Part shown: positions 16,401-24,934 of the stretch, piece after piece
Layout: each line of letters starts with the position of its first letter
How positions within the stretch are numbered: position 1 is the first letter of the stretch
Assembly: GCF_016917355.1 (NCBI RefSeq)
Contig: NZ_CP070304.1
Location: forward strand, 62,001 to 126,000
Direction: 5' to 3'
Source: Glaciimonas sp. PAMC28666
Lineage (GTDB): Bacteria > Pseudomonadota > Gammaproteobacteria > Burkholderiales > Burkholderiaceae_D
DNA length: 64,000 nt
Position numbers and translations under genes: made by a program
The notes under the pieces: model-generated
The model's database searches: none
What the model saw: only the letters and a program-made list of their open reading frames with translations
Told to the model about the DNA's origin: nothing

Positions 16401-19374
16401 AGGCATAAAAGCCGCCCACCATACGTTTGCGATGCGAGTTGGTTTGCTTGGAACGACCACTGATTTCAATTGGAACCCCGACTTGTGGCTGACCCGCCGG
16501 ATTAAGTGCAACCGCGGTTAAGGTCAATTTTTTCTTCACCGATATCCATTCGCCTGCTTTCAAACCGACGATCACCGCTGAGGGCCAGACCGGCGTGACG
16601 CTGGATACCGTCTGAATCTCGCCATTGGGATCGGCGTAGGTCATCTCGGTCAGGAGTTCCTTCGGCATATTAATACTGGGCAGGTCTTTTATGACCGTTT
16701 TGCCTCCACCGTTTTTATCCAGTGTTATGGGTAACTTGTCGGCTACAATTTTCTGATCATCAATGCCGTTAGAATTATCGCTGTCACCATCGCTGGGCGC
16801 GGTAAAAGAATAGCCATCATAGGCAGAAAAGCTGATCGCTTTGGCCCGTAACAGACTGGTGATATGCACCGCTTGTCCCGCGGCACCACCGCCGTTGAGG
16901 TAATTTAGTTGCACATCAAGCGGAACATCGGTTGGCGCTATGAGGATTTTCGGCGGCGTAATTCGCCCTTGTAAAACAGGTAGGCGAAACTCTTCAACCC
17001 GAAAGCTACCGCTGCTGTAACTGCGCGCTCCGGCGCCGTTCGCATCCTGATCATTACTCTCGTTATCGTCAGCGCCGTCAGCGTCGTTGCTGCTATCCTT
17101 ATTTACTACTCCACTATCCAACACAACCTCATAGCGTCCAAGTTTAGCCTCTTTAGGAATAGCAAATACAGTCTCGGCATTTTTCTGATCACGCCAGATC
17201 AGGGGGAATTGAAACTCCTGACCGCTGCCTTGATGGGTGATGCGAACCCGGGTTGGCAACTTATCTTTGGCTAGCAAACCGAAACCTTGCATGGTTTCAG
17301 TCCGAATGACATGCTTCATCGATGCGGTTTCTCCGGCGCGGAACAGGGTGCGGTCGAATACCGTATGCGCGCGCACCGTCGCCGATTTGTCGTTATCCAT
17401 CGGCAAATTGAAACGCCAGGATTCAATTCCGTTGTTCCAGGATGTTAAGGCGAAGGCCATATCGGCGCGCCCTTTTTCGTCGGTCTTGCGGGCGCTGACA
17501 AACAGCCCGTCAATTTGTCCTGGCTGACTGTCCCGGCCGCTGCGGCATCCATCTTCTGGAAATTCCGGCACCATGGCAACGCCCATCTTGTTGGTTCTTC
17601 CGCGCCATAGCGCGGTACCACGACAATCGGCAATTCTGACATCGGCATCCGCGACTGGTTTGGCATTGTCAAGGGTTGTCACCCAGATCGCGCCGTTTTG
17701 TCGGCCTATCTTGACGTGGACCGACAAATTGGTGACTAGCGCACTGGTGCGCACATACATCGGCGCAGCCTTGCCTAACAGGGCAAGACCCAATTTCTGC
17801 GATTCGAGTTCAACCACATAAAACCCGGGATCTTTTAGCGGAATCCCGATGACTTCGAATGGTCGGACGCCATTTTTAGATTCGGGGGATGGCGGCAAGG
17901 TCAACGTTTTGGCACCAGCTTGTTTTGCCAGCAATCCAATACTGCGCGTTTCGACCAGTTTTTTACCGACTGTAATCGTCGTTTCGTGATACTGGTTGAG
18001 CTTGGTTAACCACGCAATGATGTTTTGATCGTCGCTGATTTTGAGATTACTGACATTGCCGGGATTGACTTTCCCATCTGCGCTACGTGCCAGCATAGTG
18101 GTTTCGACGCTGCGCAACGTGACCGGTAACGTGGCATCGGCATTGAGCTCAATGATGCCAAATGGCGCTGACGGAAATTTGGCCAGCGGCGGATAGTCAG
18201 CCATGCGGACTTTGATCGGGAATGTACTGGCGTTCGTTAAGGCACGGCCGCTCTCATCCTGAAACCCATCGGGCAACAGGATGGACAGTTCTGCTTTTTC
18301 TGCAAATGGCGGTTTAAACGTGATCTGGGAAACGGTGTCATCGGTATCCGTTTTCTCAAAAAAAGGCGTTAGTTTGCTGTTCGCAGTTTTCAGCGTTACG
18401 GCTTCAGCCAGCTTACGTGATACCGGCGAGGTGAATAGAATACGAAGCGGCAAAATAGGCGCGCAGGCGGCGTTAGCATTTTCACGCTCGCAACTCACGC
18501 TGGCAGTAAAGCTGGGACGCACCTGAAACTTGAACACTTGCGGTTGGGTCGTTGCAATGCCGGAAGCTGACATCACACCTTTATCCCATGTCAGACGAAC
18601 CGCGCTGTCGTTCGGCAGGCGCTGCTGACACTGGACGGTGCTAACAGCATCCGGATTGATTTTGTCGGCGAATTGCTCAAGCAGCGCCTTGCGAGGTGCT
18701 CCGCTAATCAATTTAACGGGAATCCGCTCGTGTACCCCTTCCGCTTCACAATACACGTGCTTCAGCACGCTCTCGCTGGTGGCAGGGCCGTTTAGTATCA
18801 GGATGAAGATTTGTTCCTCATCGATTGCGTCTCCGCCGGGAATCATCTGAACAACGGCGGGACCGCCGGTGCTGAATTGGAAACTTTTTCTACCGTTTAT
18901 TCCCGCACCGGAGAGCAACGTAAAGTCTGGTTTCAGCGCAAAAGAACAACGCGTACCGGGCGGCACATCACGGACAAAATCGTAAATCCAGTTTTTGTCG
19001 TCGGCCCAACGTCCGCTACCGGCTTCTTTGCAAGTAATATCAAACGGGATCGGGGCTGTGGGATCGCCGAATTTGACCGCGGCTTCAGAAAATTTCACAC
19101 GCACCTGTCGGACTTGCGTAATGTCGCCTTGTGGAGAAAAACTGCTCACCTTGCCGGGTGAGACCGCTTGAGCTGCTGGCGCACATAAAAGTGAGAGTGC
19201 AAGCGCCACGCAGGGTACAGAAGGGGAAGAAAATCGTGCGCCAAATCCATTGCAAGATCTATCGCAAGATCGATTTTTAGTCTCACGACGGAGCCACGTG
19301 AAGACGAAAAAAAACAGCCCCAGAAAAGCTCTGACGCTGTTCATCGGATTTATTGCCCGTAATATATTTCGCAT
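13414..19374 (-). CDS. yfhM: Bacterial alpha-2-macroglobulin with thioester motif (YfhM/ECAM type)
   Basis: A giant periplasmic protein of ~1986 residues, larger than E. coli ECAM (~1650). The thioester motif CLEQ is intact (AYPFSCLEQQASRAIG, near residue 1521), so covalent capture of proteases is expected. ECAM, not the thioester-less YfaS, is the closest functional type. An N-terminal extension with a first hydrophobic stretch (AFLGLFFFVFTW) precedes a second one ending CAPAAQA|V, which looks like the real signal peptide. There is no good lipobox. I chose the ATG preceded by AAGG; an upstream TTG would add seven residues. Two acidic, Asn/Asp/Gly-rich linkers lie near residues 755-785 and 860-875, and a GGGGG run precedes KSPTRELFDTLLLWKP. 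The gene sits 76 bases ahead of pbpC and is probably co-transcribed with it. Confidence 0.93.
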   Translation of the reverse strand: MRNILRAINPMNSVRAFLGLFFFVFTWLRRETKNRSCDRSCNGFGARFSSPSVPCVALALSLLCAPAAQAVSPGKVSSFSPQGDITQVRQVRVKFSEAAVKFGDPTAPIPFDITCKEAGSGRWADDKNWIYDFVRDVPPGTRCSFALKPDFTLLSGAGINGRKSFQFSTGGPAVVQMIPGGDAIDEEQIFILILNGPATSESVLKHVYCEAEGVHERIPVKLISGAPRKALLEQFADKINPDAVSTVQCQQRLPNDSAVRLTWDKGVMSASGIATTQPQVFKFQVRPSFTASVSCERENANAACAPILPLRILFTSPVSRKLAEAVTLKTANSKLTPFFEKTDTDDTVSQITFKPPFAEKAELSILLPDGFQDESGRALTNASTFPIKVRMADYPPLAKFPSAPFGIIELNADATLPVTLRSVETTMLARSADGKVNPGNVSNLKISDDQNIIAWLTKLNQYHETTITVGKKLVETRSIGLLAKQAGAKTLTLPPSPESKNGVRPFEVIGIPLKDPGFYVVELESQKLGLALLGKAAPMYVRTSALVTNLSVHVKIGRQNGAIWVTTLDNAKPVADADVRIADCRGTALWRGRTNKMGVAMVPEFPEDGCRSGRDSQPGQIDGLFVSARKTDEKGRADMAFALTSWNNGIESWRFNLPMDNDKSATVRAHTVFDRTLFRAGETASMKHVIRTETMQGFGLLAKDKLPTRVRITHQGSGQEFQFPLIWRDQKNAETVFAIPKEAKLGRYEVVLDSGVVNKDSSNDADGADDNESNDQDANGAGARSYSSGSFRVEEFRLPVLQGRITPPKILIAPTDVPLDVQLNYLNGGGAAGQAVHITSLLRAKAISFSAYDGYSFTAPSDGDSDNSNGIDDQKIVADKLPITLDKNGGGKTVIKDLPSINMPKELLTEMTYADPNGEIQTVSSVTPVWPSAVIVGLKAGEWISVKKKLTLTAVALNPAGQPQVGVPIEISGRSKQTNSHRKRMVGGFYAYENTRTSADLGTLCSGKTDARGLMICTVELSEAGNVELTARGKDGSGKVSQATSSVWVTKQGELWFDGENQDRIDILPEKKHYQAGETAKFQVRMPFRYATALVAIEREGIIETQVMQLSGQDPTFSLPVKASYGPNVFVSVLAVRGRMRDIPWYSFFTWGWKEPLNWWSEFKEYQAPGTTVDLAKPAYKFGIAEIMVGTAANQLAVTVKADHPSYAIRTTAKVTIQANLPNGKPAAGAEVAVAAVDEALLELEPNRSWDLLEAMLQRRSYGVETSTAQMQVVGKRHYGRKAIPAGGGGGKSPTRELFDTLLLWKPVIVLDANGQATIDVPLNDALTSFKIVAVAQSGVSLFGTGSVSIRSTQDLQLISGLPPLVREGDNFSALVTVRNTTTRAMQVHATANQSTASPVAPTMPPLPARDVNIPAGESRELVWQVTAPADVPQLKWEINAQEQGGAKVKDSIKFTQRVVPAVPVTVQQASLFQLDKAFSLQVQQPTDALPGRGGVAISLSPSLAGNSEGIRRYFIAYPFSCLEQQASRAIGLRDDGLWQKVMSGLPTYLDSDGLAYYYPPNESNARRGSDTLTAYLLAVTQESGFAIPQQSRDKMLDGLTAFVEGKITRDFWSPQKDLDVRKLAALEALSRYDRARPSMLGSIQLSPNLWPTSAVLDWINILQRVTGIPERSKRLAEADQILRARLNYQGTRMGFSTESSDYWWWLMAGGDVNATRLVLTVLNDPAWKDDMPKLINGAIQRQSRGHWATTTANVWGSLAMQKFAQKFETEKVAGVTKVALEQGTSAPNGQSAQSYNWPTAGGGALQLPWPASTTPATLKLNHIGAGAPWITVQSLAAVVLKKPFSSGYRINKTIVPIEQKEKGKYTRGDVFQINLTVDAQSDMTWVVVTDPIPAGATLLGSGLGRDSAISTTSERPSGSAWLAYEERSFEAFRSYYEYVPKGKFTMTYTFRINNPGDFSLPPTRVEAMYAPEMFGESPNPAWTVK

Positions 19375-19510
19375 GAGGAGCCTTCTGCTTGGCAAATAGG
19401 TAATCTTGCGTTTTAGGATACCCCATTTCTCAACCTGAAAACCCGCCTATTTATTGAATCGAAGAAATTTTTTTCCAATCAAAATCACCTCCTTCTGTTC
19501 TACGCATAAA

Positions 19511-19538
19511 AAAAACCGATCATAAGATCGGTTTTTTT
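19511..19538 (-). terminator. Rho-independent terminator behind aceB
   Basis: A perfect CCGATC/GATCGG stem extended by A-T pairs, with a 4-base ATAA loop, flanked by A and T runs on both sides. It could stop transcription in either direction. It lies 64 bases downstream of the malate synthase stop and separates aceB from the yfhM-pbpC unit. Confidence 0.85.
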
Positions 19539-19601
19539 AATGGAATTGGCCTTAAGGCCGCAATCCAGTTAAATGCACATTCGATGCGCATCTAATGCAT
19601 C

Positions 19602-21188
19602 TTAGATTTCTTCGTACAGTGGCAATGTCAGGAATTCGGCGAAAGACGACGATGTCGACATTTCTTCGAATATTTTGGCCGCGCGGTCATAGGTTGCACC
19701 GTTACCGACCAATTCTTTCACCTTGGCGAGTTCTTCCGGAATCATCGCAACCACCATTTCGGCGGTCACTTTTTTGCCGTTATCGAGTACACCTTTGGTT
19801 GAACGGATCCATTGCCAGACTTGCGCACGGCTGATTTCGGCCGTTGCAGCGTCTTCCATCAAGTTATGGATCGGAACGCAACCATTACCGGATAACCAGG
19901 CACCAAGGTAATGAATACCGACGTTGATGTTGTAACGCAAACCGGCTTCGGTGATCGGGGCTTCTGGCTTAAAGTCCAGCAATTCAGCTGCTGTGACATT
20001 GACGTCGTCACGTTGCTTGCTGATTTGGTTAGGCTTATCGCCCAGGACTTTTTTGAACTCAGCCATCGACAACTCGACCAGACCCGGATGCGCTACCCAA
20101 CCGCCGTCATAGCCGTCAGTTGCGTCGCGTGCCTTGTCGGTACGAACGCCACCCATAGCGATGTCGTTTTTCTCCGGATCGTTTTTGATAGGGATCAGCG
20201 CGGCCATACCGCCGATTGCCGGCGCATTGCGCTTGTGGCAAGTCTTTAACAGCAACAACGCATAAGAGCGCATGAACGGCGCTGTCATGGTGACTTTAGC
20301 GCGGTCGGCCAGACAGAAGTCTTTGTCGAGTTTAAATTTCTTGATGCACGAAAAGATGTAATCCCAACGACCAGCGTTCAGACCGGCGCTATGTTCACGC
20401 AGTTCGTAAAGGATTTCATCCATTTCGAACGCGGCCAGAATGGTCTCGATCAAGACAGTCGCTTTAATTGTGCCTTGTGGCAGACCCAACTCGTTTTGTG
20501 TCATGACGAAAATATCATTCCACAAGCGCGCTTCCAGATGAGATTCCAGCTTCGGCAAGTAGAAGTAAGGACCAGCACCGCGCGCCAATTGTTCTTTGGC
20601 GTTATGGAACATGAACAAGGCGAAGTCAAAAATACCGCCTGAGACACGTTTGCCATCGACCAATACGTGTTTTTCATCCAGATGCCAACCACGTGGACGC
20701 ACAACCAGTGTCGCCACTTTGTCGTTCAGTTTGTATGATTTGCCGTTTTGTTCCAGCGAAATTGTCTTGCGAATCGCATCACGCAAATTGATCTGGCCAG
20801 TAATCTGGTTATCCCAGACTGGCGAGTTTGAATCTTCAAAGTCCGTCATGTAGCTGTCAGCGCCAGAATTGAAGGCGTTGATTACCATCTTGCGTTCAAC
20901 CGGGCCGGTAATTTCTACGCGGCGGCATTCCAGTGCCTGCGGAATCGGCGCAATTTTCCAGTCGCCATTGCGGATATGTGCAGTATCGGCCAGAAAGTCT
21001 GGACGCTCACCAGCGTCAAGACGGGCGGCGCGCTCGACCCGGACAGCCAGCAATTCCTGACGGCGTGCTTCAAAGGTCCGGCTTAGCTTCAAGACCAATG
21101 CAAGTGCGTCCGGTGTCAGAATTTCTTCGTATCCAGCCTGGATCTTGCCGTTAATTTCTAGCCCTGCTGGTAGTGTCAGTTGTGTCAT
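19602..21188 (-). CDS. aceB: Malate synthase A
   Basis: A 528-residue malate synthase A that condenses glyoxylate and acetyl-CoA to malate in the glyoxylate shunt (cytosol). Conserved segments are [13 protein letters not shown], the catalytic-arginine stretch [29 protein letters not shown] (metal-ligand Glu), [12 protein letters not shown] (metal-ligand Asp) and the [19 protein letters not shown] region with the catalytic Asp. An AGGAG site precedes the ATG. No isocitrate lyase is adjacent. A LysR gene is transcribed divergently. Confidence 0.97.
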   Translation of the reverse strand: MTQLTLPAGLEINGKIQAGYEEILTPDALALVLKLSRTFEARRQELLAVRVERAARLDAGERPDFLADTAHIRNGDWKIAPIPQALECRRVEITGPVERKMVINAFNSGADSYMTDFEDSNSPVWDNQITGQINLRDAIRKTISLEQNGKSYKLNDKVATLVVRPRGWHLDEKHVLVDGKRVSGGIFDFALFMFHNAKEQLARGAGPYFYLPKLESHLEARLWNDIFVMTQNELGLPQGTIKATVLIETILAAFEMDEILYELREHSAGLNAGRWDYIFSCIKKFKLDKDFCLADRAKVTMTAPFMRSYALLLLKTCHKRNAPAIGGMAALIPIKNDPEKNDIAMGGVRTDKARDATDGYDGGWVAHPGLVELSMAEFKKVLGDKPNQISKQRDDVNVTAAELLDFKPEAPITEAGLRYNINVGIHYLGAWLSGNGCVPIHNLMEDAATAEISRAQVWQWIRSTKGVLDNGKKVTAEMVVAMIPEELAKVKELVGNGATYDRAAKIFEEMSTSSSFAEFLTLPLYEEI

Positions 21189-21272
21189 GCGTTGCTCCTG
21201 TTTTTCGATATTAAATTCGGGGGTGCAATTTACTTTTACGTGTTTGCTCAGTTATAAGTTGCATAAGCAGGT

Positions 21273-21314
21273 TGCATTAGTGCCGTATTGTGCACCGCTA
21301 CATTCCCTAATGCA
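21273..21314. promoter_or_regulatory. Candidate LysR operator between aceB and the LysR gene
   Basis: Inverted half-sites TGCATTAG and CTAATGCA with 26 bases between them lie 85 bases upstream of the aceB start. The half-site spacing (about three helical turns centre to centre) would suit a LysR tetramer. There is a further GTTGCAT-like copy next to it. The assignment rests on symmetry and position only. Confidence 0.4.
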
Positions 21315-21541
21315 CGATGTTCAGTATTCAAAAGCTGAAATAGCATTCTACTGATTTTACGTTATAGAGTATATTTAAACTAAATCATCATAGGTGGAAC
21401 CATTTATCACATGATCTATGCGTTTTAGTCACAAGTAGCCGGAACTTGTAAGCTTTCATGGAAATGATCGGTAATGCTGACCTTTTTTACAACATCCATG
21501 AGCGCAAATCCGCAGCCATTAAACTGAAAGTGACGCACTCG

Positions 21542-22447
21542 ATGGACCAATTTAAGCAAATTTCTACTTTTGTGGAAATCGCTGCCAAGGGCAGTCTCTC
21601 CGCGGCCGCGCGTGCCGAAGGCATCGCACCTGCCATGATAGGGCGTCGCCTCGATGCCTTGGAGGAGCGTCTGGGAGTCAAACTGCTTCAACGCACGACC
21701 CGCAAAATCGCGCTGACCAATGAAGGCGAGGCCTTTTTGGAGGATTGCCAGCGCATTTTGTCCGATCTTGAAGATGCTGAATCTGCGGTCTCCGAGCGCA
21801 GCGCTCATGCCAGCGGACATTTGCTGATTTCCGCACCTGCGGGCTTTGGTCGTCAGCACGTCGCACCGTTGATGCCGTCCTTTTTAGCCGAGCACCGCGA
21901 CGTCACACTTACCCTGAATCTCAATGATCGCGTGGTCGATTTGATTGGTGAAGGGGTGGATGTCGCCATTCGCATCGCTTCACTATCGGACTCGACGCTG
22001 ATCGGTACCAAACTGGCCGATAACAAGCGCATCGTCGTTGCGTCGCCTGCTTACATCAAACGGCATGGCAAACCGCAATCGCTGGACGACTTGTCCAGGC
22101 ACAATTGTCTCGCCATGAGCGGTGATGCCAGCCAGCGCGGTTGGACTTTTCGTCAAAATGGCAAAGTCGTGACCATTAAAGTCGCGGGGAATCTGTTTTG
22201 CAATGACGGTCAGGTATTGCATGACTGGGCGATCCACGGCAAAGGTCTGGCGTGGCGTTCAATGTGGGAAGTTGGCACTGAGATCGAATCGGGCCAATTA
22301 GTGAGCGTGTTGGACGAATTTGCAGCACCCGGCAACGATATCTATGCGGTATTTGCGCAACGGCGACATTTGCCACTGCGCATACGGGCCTTCGTCGATT
22401 TTTTACGCCGCGCTTATATGCAAGCGGATTATTGGCGAAAAGGTTAG
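21542..22447 (+). CDS. LysR-type transcriptional regulator next to aceB
   Basis: A 301-residue LysR protein. I start at the ATG giving MDQFKQISTFVEIAAKGSLS, which aligns with the normal LysR N-terminus; an in-frame ATG 84 bases upstream would add 28 atypical residues. The helix-turn-helix (SLSAAARAEGIAPAMIGRRL) is at residues ~18-38. The effector domain opens GHLLISAPAGFGRQHVAPL and is of the CrgA/DsdC-like subgroup that ends with a variable tail. Because it is divergent from malate synthase, it probably controls the glyoxylate shunt. No effector can be assigned from the sequence. Confidence 0.88.
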   Translation: MDQFKQISTFVEIAAKGSLSAAARAEGIAPAMIGRRLDALEERLGVKLLQRTTRKIALTNEGEAFLEDCQRILSDLEDAESAVSERSAHASGHLLISAPAGFGRQHVAPLMPSFLAEHRDVTLTLNLNDRVVDLIGEGVDVAIRIASLSDSTLIGTKLADNKRIVVASPAYIKRHGKPQSLDDLSRHNCLAMSGDASQRGWTFRQNGKVVTIKVAGNLFCNDGQVLHDWAIHGKGLAWRSMWEVGTEIESGQLVSVLDEFAAPGNDIYAVFAQRRHLPLRIRAFVDFLRRAYMQADYWRKG

Positions 22448-22541
22448 GGTTACCCTGCCTGTCGACGAATGCACGCTACAATACCGCTGGTTCCGAACTC
22501 CCTCTCTAACTCTTCCTTTATTTCACTCAGGATTACGCACT

Positions 22542-22778
22542 ATGCATCCTCAGGCTGACTCTCAACTTAACGCGAAAAAACTGTTGCTCAGCAAATGGAC
22601 TGCCACGTCTCCCAGTAACAAGGAGAAGCATTTTCTGGTCACGAAAGTCATATCGCCGGAGGCGCCCGCCACAGAAATCGATCTCATCGAACTGGAGGCA
22701 GTTCATTCGGGGCGACGATTTTCTTTGCGCTGGCGTGAGTTGACTGATCGATGCCGGTGGCTGCAAGGCTGGCAGTAA
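22542..22778 (+). CDS. Small Trp-rich protein of the TIGR02450 family
   Basis: A 78-residue protein beginning MHPQADSQLNAKKLLLSKWT. It matches the TIGR02450 family of small conserved proteins: KLLLSKWTA, NKEKHFLVTK, LEAVHSGRRFSLRWREL and a final WLQGWQ. Four tryptophans lie at fixed places. No function is established for the family. It has no signal peptide or membrane segment and would be cytosolic. It sits upstream of the photolyase-like gene in the same orientation with a 178-base spacer. An AGGA ribosome-site-like element lies nine bases ahead of the ATG. Confidence 0.82.
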   Translation: MHPQADSQLNAKKLLLSKWTATSPSNKEKHFLVTKVISPEAPATEIDLIELEAVHSGRRFSLRWRELTDRCRWLQGWQ

Positions 22779-22956
22779 AATCATCTGATCCCAGTATCCG
22801 GCACGTAGTCGATCTTCATCGGTGGCGCGTGCGCACCACCTTTCGCGGTAGTGTCACCATGGATCATCGGGCAATTAAATATTCACCTCACGACATTCCT
22901 TGATCATTGTTCCGCCACAAAAGTCCTGGCGCTGAAGCCGTAACGACGGAGACAAA

Positions 22957-24495
22957 ATGACTAAAAAGCCGACCATCAGACTGGTTCTCGGTGACCAGCT
23001 CAATGCGTTGCACAGTTGGTTCAGACAACCGCGTGATGATGTCCACATCATCATGATGGAAATTAGGCAAGAAACGGATTATGTACACCATCACGCGCAA
23101 AAAATCATCGCCATCTTCGCGGGTATGCGGGACTTCGCCAGACAACTGACCGAAGCTGGGCACCAGGTCCATTATCTGACAATTGACGATCCTGCCAACC
23201 TGCAATCATTGCCCGCAAATCTGGACCAGCTGATTCTCCACTATCACGCTAAAGCGTTCGAGTATCAGGAGCCGGACGAATGGCGTCTTGATCGGCAACT
23301 GGCAGACTACGTTCAGCAGCAATCAATCGCGTGTCAAATGGTGGATAGTGAACATTTCTATACGCGCCGTGAAGAGGCGGCTGAACTGTTCGGCGGACGT
23401 AAAAAATGGCTGATGGAGCATTTTTATCGACAGATGCGGATCAAACACGGCGTACTGCTGGAAGCCGATGGCAAGCCAGTGGGTGGTCAGTGGAATTATG
23501 ACCACGATAATCGTAAATCGTGGCCGGGGCTGCCTTCCGAACCCGCGGATGGCCGTGTCACCCATGATCATTCGACGCTATGGGAAACGATCGAAGCGGC
23601 TGGCGTCCAGAGTTTCGGTCGTCCCAATGCTGCGCAATTTCCGTGGCCGTTGAATAGGTCGGAGGCATTGCAACAACTGGACGGGTTTATAGCTGACGCG
23701 CTTCCGTATTTCGGCCAATTTCAGGATGCCATGAGCAGCAAAGCCTGGCGCTTATTCCATTCCATGCTGTCGTTCGCGCTCAATACCAAAATGCTGGTAC
23801 CCGCGGAGGTAGTAGCGAAGGCGGTTGCCGCCTGGCGTGCTGAGGCGGTCCCGCTAGCTGCTGCCGAAGGCTTTATCCGGCAAATTTTGGGTTGGCGTGA
23901 ATACGTGCGCGGCATGTATTGGACTCACATGCCAAATTATGCGGCGCAAAATGTATTTGCGCATGAGCGCCCGTTGCCAATATGGTTTTGGACCGGGCAG
24001 ACAAACATGCGCTGTCTTTCGCTGGCCATTACGCAATCTCTGGAACAGGCGCACGCCCATCATATCCAGCGCTTGATGGTGATCGGAAATTTTGCCTTGC
24101 TAGCCGGATTGAATCCGGTTGAGGTCCATCACTGGTATCTCGGCATTTACATTGATGCGTTTGAGTGGGTGGAGTTGCCGAACACATTGGGCATGAGTCA
24201 ATTTGCCGACGGCGGCCTGTTGGCGACCAAGCCGTACGTGTCGAGCGCGGCCTATATCGATCGGATGAGCGATTACTGCAAAGGATGTTATTACGATAAA
24301 AAACTTCGCGTGGGCGAACGCGCTTGTCCGTATAACGCACTTTACTGGGACTTTTTTGCGCGCAATGAAAAGCAGCTTGGGAGCAACCCGCGTCTTGGCA
24401 TGGTGTATCAGCAATTGCGAAAAATGGAGGTGACGGCCTATAACGCTATGCAGGCGCAGGCGGCGGACTCGCTGGATCGTTTGGATACACTTTAA
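22957..24495 (+). CDS. phrB: Fe-S cryptochrome/photolyase family protein (PhrB-like, (6-4) photolyase type)
   Basis: A 512-residue DPRP/FeS-BCP family protein. The N-terminal Rossmann-like part (TIRLVLGDQLNALHSWF) is followed by the helical FAD domain. Four cysteines at 353, 441, 444 and 457 match the four 4Fe-4S ligands of Agrobacterium PhrB in spacing (350, 438, 441, 454). FAD/DNA contact motifs such as ILGWREYVRGMYW and WVELPNTLGMSQFADGG are conserved. Agrobacterium PhrB repairs (6-4) photoproducts by light; the same reaction is likely here but not proven. A GGAG site precedes the ATG. No other light-related gene is nearby except the small TIGR02450 protein. Confidence 0.93.
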   Translation: MTKKPTIRLVLGDQLNALHSWFRQPRDDVHIIMMEIRQETDYVHHHAQKIIAIFAGMRDFARQLTEAGHQVHYLTIDDPANLQSLPANLDQLILHYHAKAFEYQEPDEWRLDRQLADYVQQQSIACQMVDSEHFYTRREEAAELFGGRKKWLMEHFYRQMRIKHGVLLEADGKPVGGQWNYDHDNRKSWPGLPSEPADGRVTHDHSTLWETIEAAGVQSFGRPNAAQFPWPLNRSEALQQLDGFIADALPYFGQFQDAMSSKAWRLFHSMLSFALNTKMLVPAEVVAKAVAAWRAEAVPLAAAEGFIRQILGWREYVRGMYWTHMPNYAAQNVFAHERPLPIWFWTGQTNMRCLSLAITQSLEQAHAHHIQRLMVIGNFALLAGLNPVEVHHWYLGIYIDAFEWVELPNTLGMSQFADGGLLATKPYVSSAAYIDRMSDYCKGCYYDKKLRVGERACPYNALYWDFFARNEKQLGSNPRLGMVYQQLRKMEVTAYNAMQAQAADSLDRLDTL

Positions 24496-24651
24496 TGCCC
24501 AACACCTGTTGCCCACCTCTTATTGCCACATAAGTGGCCATTGATTAGGCGAATCTGCTGCCATTTTAGGCACTCCCCCTTCTTATATTTCCTGCCTTTA
24601 ATTGTTTTGTAGTACACTACCGACCAGCGGCACCCAGTTCGGCGCCGCCCT

Positions 24652-24800
24652 CCAAAGGGGAGTAGCTCTCAAGCTTGACCGTTCAGCATCTAGCTGCGAC
24701 GTTAACGCTTTACACGGTAGTCGTCATCACGGAACAGGCACAACGCCTGCACCCGGTTACCCTGACAGATTGATCTGATCTGTTGAGCAAGACCTTTGTC
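24652..24800 (+). promoter_or_regulatory. yybP-ykoY family riboswitch (Mn2+ sensing)
   Basis: The two conserved blocks of this aptamer class are present: CAAAGGGGAGTAGCTC at the 5' side and GAGCAAGACCTTTGTC at the 3' side. The CAAAGG and CCTTTG ends pair as P1. The variable arms lie between them. A short GCATGG-AAT-CCATGC hairpin follows at 24802-24816, a possible part of the expression platform. The class senses Mn2+ and usually controls Mn exporters (mntP, alx, TerC-type). The next gene, 134 bases downstream in the same orientation, is exactly such a TerC-family gene. No long U-run follows the aptamer, so control of translation is more likely than termination. Confidence 0.88.
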
Positions 24801-24934
24801 AGCATGGAATCCATGCGGGCATTGTGTCGTGCGTTCTCCTCACCAATCCTGCCATCCTCCATTCTGTTAGAGATTAGCGTCGAATTTAGCGTCATTAGCG
24901 GCTTTCACTTTACATTTATGTCGACGGAGATTTT

